Below are positions 1 through 8,258 of a stretch of 64,000 nucleotides of DNA, piece after piece. The DNA is from a bacterium (lineage in GTDB: Bacteria > Zixibacteria > MSB-5A5 > GN15 > FEB-12): the NCBI GenBank assembly GCA_016708025.1, contig JADJGQ010000001.1, positions 372,001 to 436,000 on the forward strand, given 5' to 3'. Numbering within the stretch: position 1 is the stretch's first letter; each line of letters starts with the position of its first letter. The position numbers were made by a program, and so were the translations under genes. Below the pieces are notes generated by a model. That model saw only the letters and a list, made by a program, of their open reading frames with translations. It was not told where the DNA came from and made no database searches.

Positions 1-84
1 CGAGGCAGCCGACCGTGGACATCGCATGACAGTAATAATCATTCGGTGAGTCCTGACAGATCCGGTGCAGTTGCTCTCGCTCGT

Positions 85-114
85 ATTATAGTAAACCATT
101 GTTCTTTCGCCCAA
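85..114 (-). promoter_or_regulatory. possible sigma-70 promoter firing off the left edge
   Basis: On the minus strand a perfect TATAAT (plus 85-90) lies 18 bases downstream of TTGGGC (plus 109-114). The -10 matches 6/6 but the -35 only 3/6. It would transcribe leftward out of the window, so the gene it serves is not visible. No start codon with a good ribosome-binding site is seen in bases 1-80. Confidence 0.35.
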
Positions 115-344
115 AGCGGACAAATTAGTGCCGCTATTAGTAGTGAATTCTTTCACAAATGTCAAGCAGGACTGCATCGAAACGACGAAATTTTCAGAGA
201 TTGTGCGAGGAGATGACAGCGGCGATGGAGATTCGACGCGAAAAGGTTAAGTAGAGGATCAGCAAGAGATTAGCCAAGTGGCGGGAAAATAGCCGTTGAT
301 CGGGCAGGGGTAAGAGAGGGGGGAGGAGAGTGCTACCCACTTCT

Positions 345-379
345 ATAAAGAAGCGCCCCTGTGTGAAGCACAAGGGCGC
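345..379 (-). terminator. intrinsic terminator of the small RNA
   Basis: An 11-pair stem (353-363 with 369-379, loop of five) is followed on the minus strand by the U-rich tail TTCTTTATAG. The tail is interrupted rather than a pure U run, so efficiency is uncertain. Confidence 0.6.
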
Positions 380-484
380 CGGTAACAAAAAAGCTAATCG
401 CTCTCGAAAGCGCACACGACGCTGAACTATCCGCTGCGTCGCACCAGGCACAGCCCGGACTATCCGGCGCGAAACGCCTTCAAC
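345..484 (-). ncRNA. candidate small structured RNA (about 140 nt)
   Basis: The unit has a near-consensus minus-strand promoter (488-516), a start expected near 481-484, three internal hairpins and a final terminator-like hairpin ending near 345. Hairpins, in plus coordinates, are 466-469/475-478 (loop TTTCG), 417-422/436-441 (extendable by a U-G pair) and 399-403/408-412. In the terminator (353-363/369-379) the only non-Watson-Crick position is C-A on the plus strand but G-U on the minus strand, which favours minus-strand transcription. The short sequence CGGATAGT occurs twice in the RNA. I do not recognise the class: tRNA, 4.5S and tmRNA hallmarks are absent. An 85-codon minus-strand reading frame (194-451) runs through it but has no ribosome-binding site and crosses the terminator. 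Confidence 0.6.
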
Positions 485-487
485 GTA

Positions 488-516
488 ATAATAGACAGGG
501 TTATCTATTATGTCAA
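488..516 (-). promoter_or_regulatory. near-consensus sigma-70 promoter for the small RNA
   Basis: On the minus strand TTGACA (plus 511-516) is separated by exactly 17 bases from TATTAT (plus 488-493). The -35 is perfect and the -10 matches 5/6. The bases upstream of the -35 are AT-rich and could act as an UP element. This is among the strongest promoters in the window, and it points at no protein gene. Confidence 0.8.
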
Positions 517-883
517 GAGGGAAAATTGAGAATTATTTCCTTGCGTGTCCACGTTCGCGAAGGAGAAGAAAAAGCGAAATGCGTTCGCAAATGAAGAGGA
601 AAGAAGTAATGACACCGTTTTTACCTATCGGAATAATGCCGCTAACTTGTGATGCCGCATACAGTGGAAATGTTCGTGCGTGCGAAAAGCTAGTGGCAAT
701 CGGGGACTAGTGAGGCAGATGAAGTAGATTGCGAGCGGCATTTAAAACAGGACAGAAATTACCGTTTGGCTCTTGGTTCTTGGCGTCATTTGTTCCGGAT
801 TTCACGTGCGAGTGATCGGCTTCTTCCGCTCGAAAAATGGCGGATTTCCAGTGAAAAATCCTCAAATTGAAATTGCTATCTGC
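517..883. other. non-coding stretch between divergent promoters
   Basis: I see no supportable gene here. A 66-codon plus-strand frame (510-710) starts inside the small-RNA promoter, has no ribosome-binding site and an arginine-rich, family-less translation. No clear hairpin with a U-run was found. Confidence 0.5.
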
Positions 884-912
884 TTGACAAAAACGGTCGG
901 AGTAGATAGATA
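884..912 (+). promoter_or_regulatory. probable promoter of the Hdr/NuoEF/Mvh operon
   Basis: A perfect TTGACA (884-889) is followed 17 bases later by TAGATA (907-912), a weak -10 with 3/6 matches. The start codon of the first gene is about 150 bases downstream, so a leader of roughly 145 nt is implied. A second weak candidate, TTGACG near 974, lies closer to the gene. A weak -10 with a good -35 is compatible with activation by a regulator. Confidence 0.45.
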
Positions 913-929
913 CTCCTCAGTATGGAGTA
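911..929. repeat. inverted repeat at the promoter/start region
   Basis: TACTCC (911-916) and GGAGTA (924-929) form a perfect 6-base inverted repeat with a 7-base spacer, starting inside the presumed -10 and covering the expected transcription start. It could be an operator dyad or the first hairpin of the leader. Confidence 0.45.
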
Positions 930-1063
930 AAAAGTCCATAAACTGATAAACGGTATAAAAAAGACCTTGACGCCCACGATTTACTCGATACCTGTGAAGT
1001 GCGACTGTGCTGGTATGCATTACCGGACGCACCGATTGAATCGTGCGGCTCAGGAGGGAAAAG

Positions 1064-1648
1064 ATGCCTGATACTCTGACCCCGTTCCCGAAAGCCGAAG
1101 CGGAATTGCGCGCCGCCTTCTGGGAGCAAGTGGCAAGTTTTCCGGATGGTGAGAAGATCAAGAACTGTATCCAGTGCGGCACCTGTACCGGAACATGCCC
1201 GGTGTCATACACAATGGATATCACGCCGCGGCAGACGATTGCGTTATTCCGGGCCGGCCACATAGAGGATATTCTGCAGAGCCGGACGATCTGGATCTGC
1301 GCCTCCTGTTACTCCTGTACGGTTCGTTGTCCGCAGGGGATCAAGGTGACGGATACGATGTATGCGCTGAAGCGTCTGGCGATGAGCCGTCGGATCTATC
1401 CGCCCAAATTCCCAGTGCACACGTTGTCGAAGGCGTTCATGCAGAATGTCTATAAGTACGGGCGGAATTTTGAGCTGGGTCTGGGGATTAGGTATTTGCT
1501 GAAGTCGAATTTCTGGAAGCTGTTCGGGACAGCCGGATTTGGTCTGGCGATGATGCGTCGCGGCCGGTTGGCGGTGCTCCCGAGCAAGATCCGTCGGGTG
1601 AACGAAGTACGGGCCATTATCGAGCGGGCCAACAAATTCGAGGAGTGA
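1064..1648 (+). CDS. hdrC: heterodisulfide reductase subunit C-like ferredoxin
   Basis: A 194-residue iron-sulfur protein that passes electrons between HdrA and HdrB in Hdr complexes. Two CxxCxxCxxxCP motifs, C35-C38-C41-C45 and C79-C82-C85-C89, bind two [4Fe-4S] clusters. The spacing and length fit HdrC rather than a generic ferredoxin. The remaining C-terminal ~100 residues are basic and lack cysteines. The ATG at 1064 is chosen because AGGAGGG lies just upstream; an in-frame GTG at 1043 has no such site. It is the first gene of a ten-gene unit, and hdrB starts two bases after its stop, with its ribosome-binding site inside the hdrC end. No membrane anchor is seen, so a cytosolic HdrABC-type complex is likely. 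Confidence 0.9.
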   Translation: MPDTLTPFPKAEAELRAAFWEQVASFPDGEKIKNCIQCGTCTGTCPVSYTMDITPRQTIALFRAGHIEDILQSRTIWICASCYSCTVRCPQGIKVTDTMYALKRLAMSRRIYPPKFPVHTLSKAFMQNVYKYGRNFELGLGIRYLLKSNFWKLFGTAGFGLAMMRRGRLAVLPSKIRRVNEVRAIIERANKFEE

Positions 1649-1650
1649 CG

Positions 1651-2526
1651 ATGAAAGAGTTTGCCTATTACCCGGGCTGCAGCCTCGAAACGACCGCGTC
1701 TCCGTACGATAAGTCGGTTCGCGAAGTCTTCAAGGCGCTGGGGATCGGTCTGCATGAGATCGAGGACTGGAATTGCTGTGGCGCCACCATGTATATGTCG
1801 GTCAACAAGACGGTCGGGCATGCGATCTCGGCGCGCAATCTGGCGATCGCCCAGAAAATGAACATGGATATTTGCGCCCCGTGCAGTTCCTGCTATACGA
1901 TCCTTCGCAAGACCAACAAGCAGGTTCACTGGGATCCCAAAGATCGCGAAAAGATCAACGAAGCACTGGGAGCGGCCGGATTGGTATACGACAAAGATGT
2001 CGAGGTGCGGCATCCGGTGGACATCCTCTATAATGATCTTGGGCCGGAGAAGCTGAAAGCGCTGGTCAAAAATCCGCTGAAGGGATTGAAGGTTGCCCCG
2101 TATTACGGGTGCCAGATAGTCCGACCCGACGGACATTTTGATGATGTGGATGAACCGGTGACGATGGACAAGCTGATCGAGGCGGTCGGCGCCACCGTGA
2201 CCTATTATCCGTGCAAGGTGCGGTGCTGCGGCGGAATGCTGATGACCACCAGCGAAGATATCGCGCTGAAACTCAATATGCAGTTACTCCAGGCGGCGGA
2301 AGAGAACGGTGCCGATCTCATTGCGACGGCCTGTCCACTGTGCGAGATGAATCTCGAGGCATATCAGGAGAAGATCAACACCCGGTACGGGAAGAAATTC
2401 AATATTCCGATCGTCTATTTCAGTCACCTGATCGGTATCGCGTTGGGGATCTCGCCCGAGAAAATGGGGATCGACAAATTGCTGATCTCGCCTGAGAAAC
2501 TGCTGGCCGCCGGAGGTGTGCGATGA
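1651..2526 (+). CDS. hdrB: heterodisulfide reductase subunit B-like, CCG-domain protein
   Basis: A 291-residue protein with two cysteine-rich CCG domains, the family that carries the noncubane [4Fe-4S] clusters reducing disulfides in HdrB. The first domain shows C10, C42-C43 (NCCGA) and C75/C78/C81 (CAPCSSC). The second shows YGCQ, a VRCCGG stretch near residue 191 and CPLC. Length matches typical HdrB (about 290). ATG 1651 is preferred over the in-frame GTG at 1645 because AGGAG at 1641-1645 is correctly spaced. It overlaps the next gene by four bases (ATGA). The real substrate is unknown; without methanogenesis genes here, CoM-S-S-CoB is unlikely, and another disulfide or a pure electron-transfer role is inferred. 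Confidence 0.9.
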   Translation: MKEFAYYPGCSLETTASPYDKSVREVFKALGIGLHEIEDWNCCGATMYMSVNKTVGHAISARNLAIAQKMNMDICAPCSSCYTILRKTNKQVHWDPKDREKINEALGAAGLVYDKDVEVRHPVDILYNDLGPEKLKALVKNPLKGLKVAPYYGCQIVRPDGHFDDVDEPVTMDKLIEAVGATVTYYPCKVRCCGGMLMTTSEDIALKLNMQLLQAAEENGADLIATACPLCEMNLEAYQEKINTRYGKKFNIPIVYFSHLIGIALGISPEKMGIDKLLISPEKLLAAGGVR

Positions 2527-3512
2527 CACAGCATGTTCATGGCTCCACGAACGGAGAAATACGGATCGGCGTCTATGTCTGCCACTGCGGAACCAATATT
2601 GCCAAGATGGTTGATCCGCACAAAGTGGTCGAGGCGGTGAAGGATATGCCGGGCGTCGTGATCGCGACACAGTATCGTTTCATGTGTTCGGACCCGGGGC
2701 AGGAATTGATCCGCAAGGACATCGAAGAACATAAGCTGAACCGCATCGTGGTGGCGGCGTGCAGTCCGTTGATGCATGAAGGGACATTCCGCAAAGCTGT
2801 CGAAGCGGCAGGACTCAATCGCTATTTCTTTGAGATGGCGAATATTCGGGAGCAGGTCTCCTGGGTGAGTGAGGATCCGAGAACGGCGACTCACAAAGCC
2901 GGGCAGTTGACGCGTGCGGCAGTGGCGCGTGTCCGGTTCCATGAGGAACTGGAGATGCGGCGAGTGCCGATCAAAAAGGCGGTCATGGTGATCGGCGGCG
3001 GCATCGCCGGAATAGAGTCCGCGCTACAGATGGCGGATGCCGGTTTCCAGGTCTATCTGGTGGAGCGTGAAGCTACTATCGGCGGCCATATGGCAAAATT
3101 CGACAAAACGTTTCCGACGCTCGATTGCGCCGCATGTATTCTGACGCCCAAGATGGTATCGGTGGGGAAACATCCGAATATCACGCTGTTGACCTGGGCG
3201 GATATCGAGTCGGTCAGCGGTTCGATCGGGAATTTCAAAGTGAAAGTGAAAAGCAAGGCCCGCTATGTCGACACGAGCAAGTGCAACAGTTGCGGTGCCT
3301 GTTTTGAGGCGTGTATCAGTCGTCCGACACCGGAATACCGGCGGATGACGCTGGGGGGACGGGTCTTTCGTGAAGGACGGATGCTGGATGTCCGCGACAA
3401 GTATATCCTTGGACCGAAACATGACCTGACTATCCTGACCGGCGCACAGCCAATGCCTGAAAATGTGCCGGCCGCAATGGAGGTCGACATAGAGGAAGGT
3501 GCTGAACTATGA
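2523..3512 (+). CDS. hdrA: HdrA N-terminal half (split HdrA, part 1)
   Basis: HdrA is the FAD and multi-[4Fe-4S] subunit thought to bifurcate electrons. This 329-residue protein holds only the first half. It has the N-terminal cysteine domain (C20, C22, C55, C80), the FAD Rossmann loop GGGIAGIES from residue 158, the HdrA signature CAAC at 202-205, and one ferredoxin motif C254-C257-C260-C264. A full-length HdrA is about 650 residues and continues into a second insert cluster and the C-terminal FAD half. Here it stops after a roughly 60-residue tail unlike HdrA. The missing half is fused to the gene at 6043-7797. The reading frame ends cleanly in an ATGA overlap with nuoE, so this looks like a genuine gene split, not a sequencing error. 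Confidence 0.85.
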   Translation: MTQHVHGSTNGEIRIGVYVCHCGTNIAKMVDPHKVVEAVKDMPGVVIATQYRFMCSDPGQELIRKDIEEHKLNRIVVAACSPLMHEGTFRKAVEAAGLNRYFFEMANIREQVSWVSEDPRTATHKAGQLTRAAVARVRFHEELEMRRVPIKKAVMVIGGGIAGIESALQMADAGFQVYLVEREATIGGHMAKFDKTFPTLDCAACILTPKMVSVGKHPNITLLTWADIESVSGSIGNFKVKVKSKARYVDTSKCNSCGACFEACISRPTPEYRRMTLGGRVFREGRMLDVRDKYILGPKHDLTILTGAQPMPENVPAAMEVDIEEGAEL

Positions 3513-4021
3513 GTGACCATCCTGAGACTAATTTCGACCTGGAGCAACGGATCACGGCGATCGTGAAGGAGTATGGCGCCAAGCCTTCGGCCCTGATCAT
3601 GATCCTTCAGGATATCCAGAAGCACTTTCGCTATCTGCCGAAAGATGCGATGGAGATGGTGGCGAAGAAGATGCGACTCCCCCTGGCGCAGATCTATGGG
3701 GTGGCGACATTTTATCGGTCGTTCAGTCTTGAGCCGAAGGGGAAAAATCATATCTGCGTTTGCACCGGGACCGCCTGTCACGTGCGTCAGGCGAACGTGA
3801 TAGTCGACAAGCTGGAGCGGGATCTGGGAATAAAGTCCGGGCAGACCTCGGCGGACCAGCAATACAGCCTGGAAAGCGTCAACTGTTTGGGGGCATGCGC
3901 ACTGGGACCGTTGGTGACTGCCAACGATGTTTACTGGGGGAATATGACGGTATCCAAAGTCGATAAGATGCTGGCCGAAGTTCGCGGCAAAAAGACGCCG
4001 AGAACAGAGGAGGTTGCATGA
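3509..4021 (+). CDS. nuoE: NuoE-like thioredoxin-fold [2Fe-2S] subunit
   Basis: A 170-residue subunit of the 24-kDa NADH dehydrogenase family, which in NADH-linked hydrogenases and Flox-type complexes sits beside the NuoF-like flavoprotein. The ligands of the [2Fe-2S] cluster are C85 and C90 (CTGTAC), then C126 and C130 (CLGAC). The helical N-domain has the usual GVATFYRSF stretch. Length is normal. Start and stop overlap neighbours as ATGA on both sides, showing tight translational coupling. Its position between the two halves of HdrA says it belongs to the same complex rather than to a respiratory complex I, of which no membrane subunit is present. Confidence 0.9.
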   Translation: MSDHPETNFDLEQRITAIVKEYGAKPSALIMILQDIQKHFRYLPKDAMEMVAKKMRLPLAQIYGVATFYRSFSLEPKGKNHICVCTGTACHVRQANVIVDKLERDLGIKSGQTSADQQYSLESVNCLGACALGPLVTANDVYWGNMTVSKVDKMLAEVRGKKTPRTEEVA

Positions 4022-6033
4022 CACCGGCAAAACTTGATTCCATCCAGGCACTGGAACAATTCCGTGCGTCGTTGATCAAACAGCGGGACAGCCGCAAAAC
4101 GATCATTTCGGTCTGTGCCGGGACTGGTTGTCAGGCGTGCGGATGCCAGGCGGTGGTGAACGCATTTCGCACCGAGCTGGCGAAAGCCAATCTCGAGAAT
4201 GATGTCGAGCTGAAAGCAACCGGCTGTCACGGATTCTGCGAACGCGGTCCGTTGGCCCTGATCCAGCCGGAAGGGATATTCTATCAAAAGCTGAAACCAT
4301 CCGATGCCAAGCTGATCATCGACCAGACGATCGTTGGCGGGCGACTGGTCAATAGTCTGCTATATAGAGAGCCGATCTCGAAAGAGGTGATCAAACACCA
4401 GGCGGATATACCGTTCTACAAAAAGCAGATGCGGTTGATTTTCGGCAAAAACGGCATGATGGACCCGACCTCGATCAATGATTACATCTGCCTCGGCGGG
4501 TATACCTCGATGGTCAAGGCGCTAACGACCATGGCGCCCGAGAAGATCATCGAGTCGATGAAGAAATCCGGGCTTCGGGGTCGTGGGGGCGGCGGTTTCC
4601 CGACCGGTCGGAAGTGGGAGCATTGCCGACGTTCGCCAGGTTCGCCGAAATATGTCATCTGCAACGCGGATGAAGGGGATCCGGGCGCGTTTATGGATCG
4701 CTCTCTGTGCGAAGGGAATCCGCACTCCATTCTCGAAGGAATGGTGATAGGAGCCTTTGCGATCGGCAGCAATGAAGGTTTCATTTATGTCCGCAACGAG
4801 TATCCGCTGGCGGTCAAGAATCTGAGTATTGCGATCGAGCAGGCGAGAGAGCTTGGGTTGATCGGGACAAATATCCTCGGGACAGGATTTGATTTTGATC
4901 TGGAGATCTCGCGCGGCGGCGGCGCCTTTGTGTGCGGTGAGTCAACCGCGCTGATGGCCTCGCTCGAAGGGAAGATGGGAGAGCCGCGAGCCAAGTATAT
5001 TCATACGGTCGACCAGGGGCTGTGGGATAAGCCAACCTGCCTCAATAATGTCGAGACCTGGGCGAATGTCCCGGTGATCATCGAAAAGGGGGCGGAGTGG
5101 TTCAGCAAGATAGGAACCGATAATTCCAAAGGGACAAAGGTCTTTGCGCTGACCGGTAAAGTATTCAACACTGGTCTGGTCGAGGTCCCAATGGGGATCA
5201 CACTCCGCGAGATCTTGTACGATATCGGCGGCGGTGTTTCCAATCCAAAGAAGAAATTCAAAGCCGTGCAGACCGGGGGACCTTCCGGCGGCACGCTGAT
5301 CGTGGAAACCAGCGACCCGGATATTCATGATTCCTTGGTGGCGCATGGTGACATTCGCGAAGATGAACAGGTCAAATCGCTGCTGGATCTTCCGGTAGAT
5401 TTCGACGAACTGACCCGTGCCGGTTCGATGATGGGTTCGGGCGGGATGATCGTCATGGATTCCGATTCCTGCATGGTCGATGTGGCGCGGTATTTCCTGC
5501 GGTTCCTGCAGGAAGAATCGTGCGGGAAGTGTGTGCCATGCCGCGAGGGGATCGTGGTGATGCTGGATATCCTCAACCGGATCTGCAGTGGTGAAGGGAG
5601 TATGGAAGACATCCGGTCGCTGGAGCAGTTGGCGCAGGTGATCACTGATACCAGTCTTTGCCAATTGGGTGGCTCGGCGCCGAATCCGGTGTTGTCGACA
5701 GTCACTTATTTCCGCCAGGAGTATATGGCGCATTGCGTCGACAAACGGTGTCCTGCCGGGGTGTGCAAGGATCTGGTATCGCACGCGATCGATGAAACCT
5801 GCACCGGCTGTTTTGCCTGTGTCAAGGCCTGTCCGACCAATGCCATTGTCGGCGAGCCGAAGAAGCTGCATATGATCATCCAGGATAAGTGTATCCAGTG
5901 CGGGGCCTGCTACCAGATCTGCCGGCATGATTCGATCAAACGGATCAAACGAGGCGACGGCGACAAGCTGCAGCAACGGGCGAAAGAACGCTGGCAAGCC
6001 CCGGTCCGCGCAACCGCAGCGGCGAGCGTGTAG
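4018..6033 (+). CDS. nuoF: NuoF-like NADH-binding flavoprotein with extra ferredoxin domains
   Basis: A 671-residue NAD(H)-oxidising diaphorase subunit. In order: an N-terminal thioredoxin-like [2Fe-2S] domain (C33/C38, C70/C74), the FMN/NADH domain with GLRGRGGGGFPTG at about 186-198 and the glycine-rich GGGAFVCGESTAL near 300-312, an SLBB region, the N3-type [4Fe-4S] site CGKCVPC with ligands C502, C505, C508 and C548, and a C-terminal double [4Fe-4S] ferredoxin (C595-C605 and C625-C635). This architecture is that of HymB/HydB and HndC subunits of NADH-linked and bifurcating hydrogenases, longer than complex I NuoF (about 430-450). It is ATGA-coupled to nuoE. The tail after residue 640 is basic and unstructured. 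Confidence 0.92.
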   Translation: MTPAKLDSIQALEQFRASLIKQRDSRKTIISVCAGTGCQACGCQAVVNAFRTELAKANLENDVELKATGCHGFCERGPLALIQPEGIFYQKLKPSDAKLIIDQTIVGGRLVNSLLYREPISKEVIKHQADIPFYKKQMRLIFGKNGMMDPTSINDYICLGGYTSMVKALTTMAPEKIIESMKKSGLRGRGGGGFPTGRKWEHCRRSPGSPKYVICNADEGDPGAFMDRSLCEGNPHSILEGMVIGAFAIGSNEGFIYVRNEYPLAVKNLSIAIEQARELGLIGTNILGTGFDFDLEISRGGGAFVCGESTALMASLEGKMGEPRAKYIHTVDQGLWDKPTCLNNVETWANVPVIIEKGAEWFSKIGTDNSKGTKVFALTGKVFNTGLVEVPMGITLREILYDIGGGVSNPKKKFKAVQTGGPSGGTLIVETSDPDIHDSLVAHGDIREDEQVKSLLDLPVDFDELTRAGSMMGSGGMIVMDSDSCMVDVARYFLRFLQEESCGKCVPCREGIVVMLDILNRICSGEGSMEDIRSLEQLAQVITDTSLCQLGGSAPNPVLSTVTYFRQEYMAHCVDKRCPAGVCKDLVSHAIDETCTGCFACVKACPTNAIVGEPKKLHMIIQDKCIQCGACYQICRHDSIKRIKRGDGDKLQQRAKERWQAPVRATAAASV

Positions 6034-6042
6034 GAGATAGAT

Positions 6043-7797
6043 ATGAAAGTCAAAATCAAAATAGATGGACAGGTAGTTGAGGTAGAGGAAGGGTCATACG
6101 TCCTCGAGGCGGCGCGCCAGATCGGGGTGGATATACCAACGCTCTGCTACTATCCGTATATGACGCCGTACGCGGCCTGTCGAATCTGCACAGTAGAGGC
6201 GAGAGCCGGCAACGGGTGGAACAAGATCGTGACTGCCTGCAACTATCCTGCCTGGGATGGTCTGGAGATCCTGACCAACACTCCGCGGGTGATGAACGCT
6301 CGTCGCACCAACCTTGAGTTGTTAATGGCGAACTGTTCGCCTGTTCCGGTCCTGGAGCGCTTGGCCGAACGATTCGGTATCACCGAGCCGCGCTGGCATG
6401 TCGAGGACTACACCTGCATTCTCTGCGGGCTCTGCGTCCGTATTTGTGATGAAGTTGTCGGCGCGCACGCGTTGTCGTTCGTTAATCGTGGGAATGCCCG
6501 CGATGTCGCGACGCCGTTCAATCTCGATTCCGATGCCTGTATTCTCTGCGGCGCCTGTGCCAAACTCTGCCCGACCGGGTATATCAAGATGGAAGATATC
6601 GAGGAACGGGTAATTCATCACAAGGAGATCAATCTTCGGCCGAATGCGGCTATCACGCTTGATTTCCGCCAGGCGGTCCCCAATGTGCCGCGCATTTACC
6701 GCGAGAACTGCATCCACTACAAAACGGGTCAGTGCATGATCTGCGCCAAGGTCTGCCAGAAAGAGGCGATCGATTTCAACTGCACCGACAAAGTGGAAGA
6801 GATAGAGGTTGGGACGATCGTCGTGTCGACCGGGTTCGATCACTTTGATCCATCCCCGATGAAGCAATATGGCTACGGCAAGTATCCGAATGTGATCTCG
6901 GCAAATGAATTCGAGATGATGAACAATGCGGCCGGACCGACCGGCGGCAAAGTGATCCTCGAGAATGGCGCTGAGCCGAAATCGATCGCGATCCTGCATT
7001 GTATCGGGAGCCGCGACGAGAAATATCACCAGTACTGCAGCCGAGTCTGCTGCATGTATGCGCTCAAGTTTGCGCATCTGGTGAAAGAGAAAACCAGCGC
7101 CGAAGTCTACCAGTTCTATATTGATATGCGGAGCTTCGGCAAGGGGTACGAAGAATTCTACCAGCGAATCCTGCATGAAGGAGTCAACGTGATCCGCGGC
7201 AAAGGGGCGGAAGTGGTACCTGCGGGCTTCAGCCGTAATCATGAGGGGCAGTTGCTGGTTAGGTGTGAAGATACGCTGGCCGGGAAGTTCCGCGAGGTAC
7301 CGGTCGATATGGTAGTCCTCTGTACCGCGCTGGAGGCTCGCAAAGATGCCAAGGAGTTCGGGCGCAAGCTGAATATCTCGACTGGAGCGGATGGCTGGTT
7401 TATCGAGGCGCATCCGAAACTCGCGCCGGTTTCGACTACCACCGATGGCGTATTCCTGGCGGGTGCGTGTCAGGGAGCAAAGGATATTCCGGATTCTGTG
7501 GCGCAGGGTTCAGCCGCGGCCGCTCAGGCGATGCGGTTGATGTGCCAGGGGGAAGTGCTGATGGATGCCGCGTATGCGGTGATCATGGAAGAGTACTGCT
7601 CGGGGTGCAAGATCTGCAATGATCTCTGTCCGTACAATGCGATCACGTTTGATGAAACCAAGAAAGTCTCAGAGGTAAATTCGTCGATGTGCAAAGCCTG
7701 CGGCACTTGTGTCGCCGGATGTCCGTCGGGAGCGATCAAAGCTCGCCACTTCACCGATGAACAGATCTATGCCCAGATCGAAGGAATGCTGATATGA
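6043..7797 (+). CDS. NuoG-like ferredoxin fused to the HdrA C-terminal half
   Basis: A 584-residue fusion. Residues 1-100 are a plant-type [2Fe-2S] domain as in NuoG/HoxU (C35, C46, C49, C66). The His/Cys cluster that normally follows in NuoG is not seen; LELLMANC stands in its place. Residues 115-180 hold two [4Fe-4S] motifs (C125-C135 and C166-C176). From about 210 the sequence is HdrA-like: a cluster at 223-238, GTIVVSTGFDHFDP, YCSRVCCMYA, DMRSFGKGYEEFY, GVFLAGACQGAKDIPDSVAQ (FAD-binding), then a C-terminal double ferredoxin (C519-C529, C550-C560). It supplies the half of HdrA lacking in the 2523-3512 protein and physically joins it to the NADH module. It overlaps mvhD by four bases. Confidence 0.88.
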   Translation: MKVKIKIDGQVVEVEEGSYVLEAARQIGVDIPTLCYYPYMTPYAACRICTVEARAGNGWNKIVTACNYPAWDGLEILTNTPRVMNARRTNLELLMANCSPVPVLERLAERFGITEPRWHVEDYTCILCGLCVRICDEVVGAHALSFVNRGNARDVATPFNLDSDACILCGACAKLCPTGYIKMEDIEERVIHHKEINLRPNAAITLDFRQAVPNVPRIYRENCIHYKTGQCMICAKVCQKEAIDFNCTDKVEEIEVGTIVVSTGFDHFDPSPMKQYGYGKYPNVISANEFEMMNNAAGPTGGKVILENGAEPKSIAILHCIGSRDEKYHQYCSRVCCMYALKFAHLVKEKTSAEVYQFYIDMRSFGKGYEEFYQRILHEGVNVIRGKGAEVVPAGFSRNHEGQLLVRCEDTLAGKFREVPVDMVVLCTALEARKDAKEFGRKLNISTGADGWFIEAHPKLAPVSTTTDGVFLAGACQGAKDIPDSVAQGSAAAAQAMRLMCQGEVLMDAAYAVIMEEYCSGCKICNDLCPYNAITFDETKKVSEVNSSMCKACGTCVAGCPSGAIKARHFTDEQIYAQIEGMLI

Positions 7798-8255
7798 GTT
7801 TTGAACCACGTATCATAGGATTTCTCTGCAATTGGTGCAGTTATACCGGCGCAGATCTGGCGGGAACCTCGCGGATGAAATATCCGCCGAATGTACTGAC
7901 GATCCGCGTGATGTGCAGTGGGCGAGTCGACCCGGGATTTATTCTGGATGCGTTCCGAAACGGAGCCGATGGAGTTATCGTCTGCGGTTGTCATCTTGGG
8001 GACTGCCACTACGTCAACGGCAACCACAAGTGTATCCGCCGCATCCCTCTTACCAAGAAGATATTGGAAGGGATGGGAATTCCACCGGAACGGCTTCGGT
8101 TGGAATGGGTGTCGGCATCGGAAGGAGCGCGGTTTCAGGAAGTGATCACCAGCTTCACTAATGAGATACGGAATATGGGGCCAATGCAGTTGAAAGAGTG
8201 GAAGTTCGACCCGACACTGGAAACCTCGCACGCAGCTCTGGCAGGAAAGGAGTAG
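7794..8255 (+). CDS. mvhD: MvhD/FrhD-like [2Fe-2S] adaptor
   Basis: A 153-residue subunit which in MvhADG carries electrons from the [NiFe] hydrogenase to HdrA. Conserved cysteines are C12 and C15 (CNWC), C41 (VMCSGR), C64 and C66 (CGCH), C71 (DCHY) and C80. Length and motifs fit the family well. It sits exactly where the electron path predicts, after the HdrA C-half and before the hydrogenase small subunit. The presence of mvhD is the best sign that the upstream Hdr genes and the downstream hydrogenase act as one complex. The ATGA overlap with the previous gene suggests coupled translation. Confidence 0.92.
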   Translation: MSFEPRIIGFLCNWCSYTGADLAGTSRMKYPPNVLTIRVMCSGRVDPGFILDAFRNGADGVIVCGCHLGDCHYVNGNHKCIRRIPLTKKILEGMGIPPERLRLEWVSASEGARFQEVITSFTNEIRNMGPMQLKEWKFDPTLETSHAALAGKE

Positions 8256-8258
8256 ATC

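Noticed and set aside
194..451. 85-codon minus-strand reading frame
   Set aside because: No ribosome-binding site, crosses the small-RNA terminator, and the translation has no domain or normal composition. The RNA explanation fits better.
345..484. RNase P RNA fragment
   Set aside because: A short AGUCCGGGCU match resembles the RNase P core, but the rest of the conserved core and the needed length (over 300 nt) are absent.
510..710. 66-codon plus-strand reading frame
   Set aside because: It begins inside a strong opposing promoter, has no ribosome-binding site, and encodes an Arg-rich non-conserved peptide.
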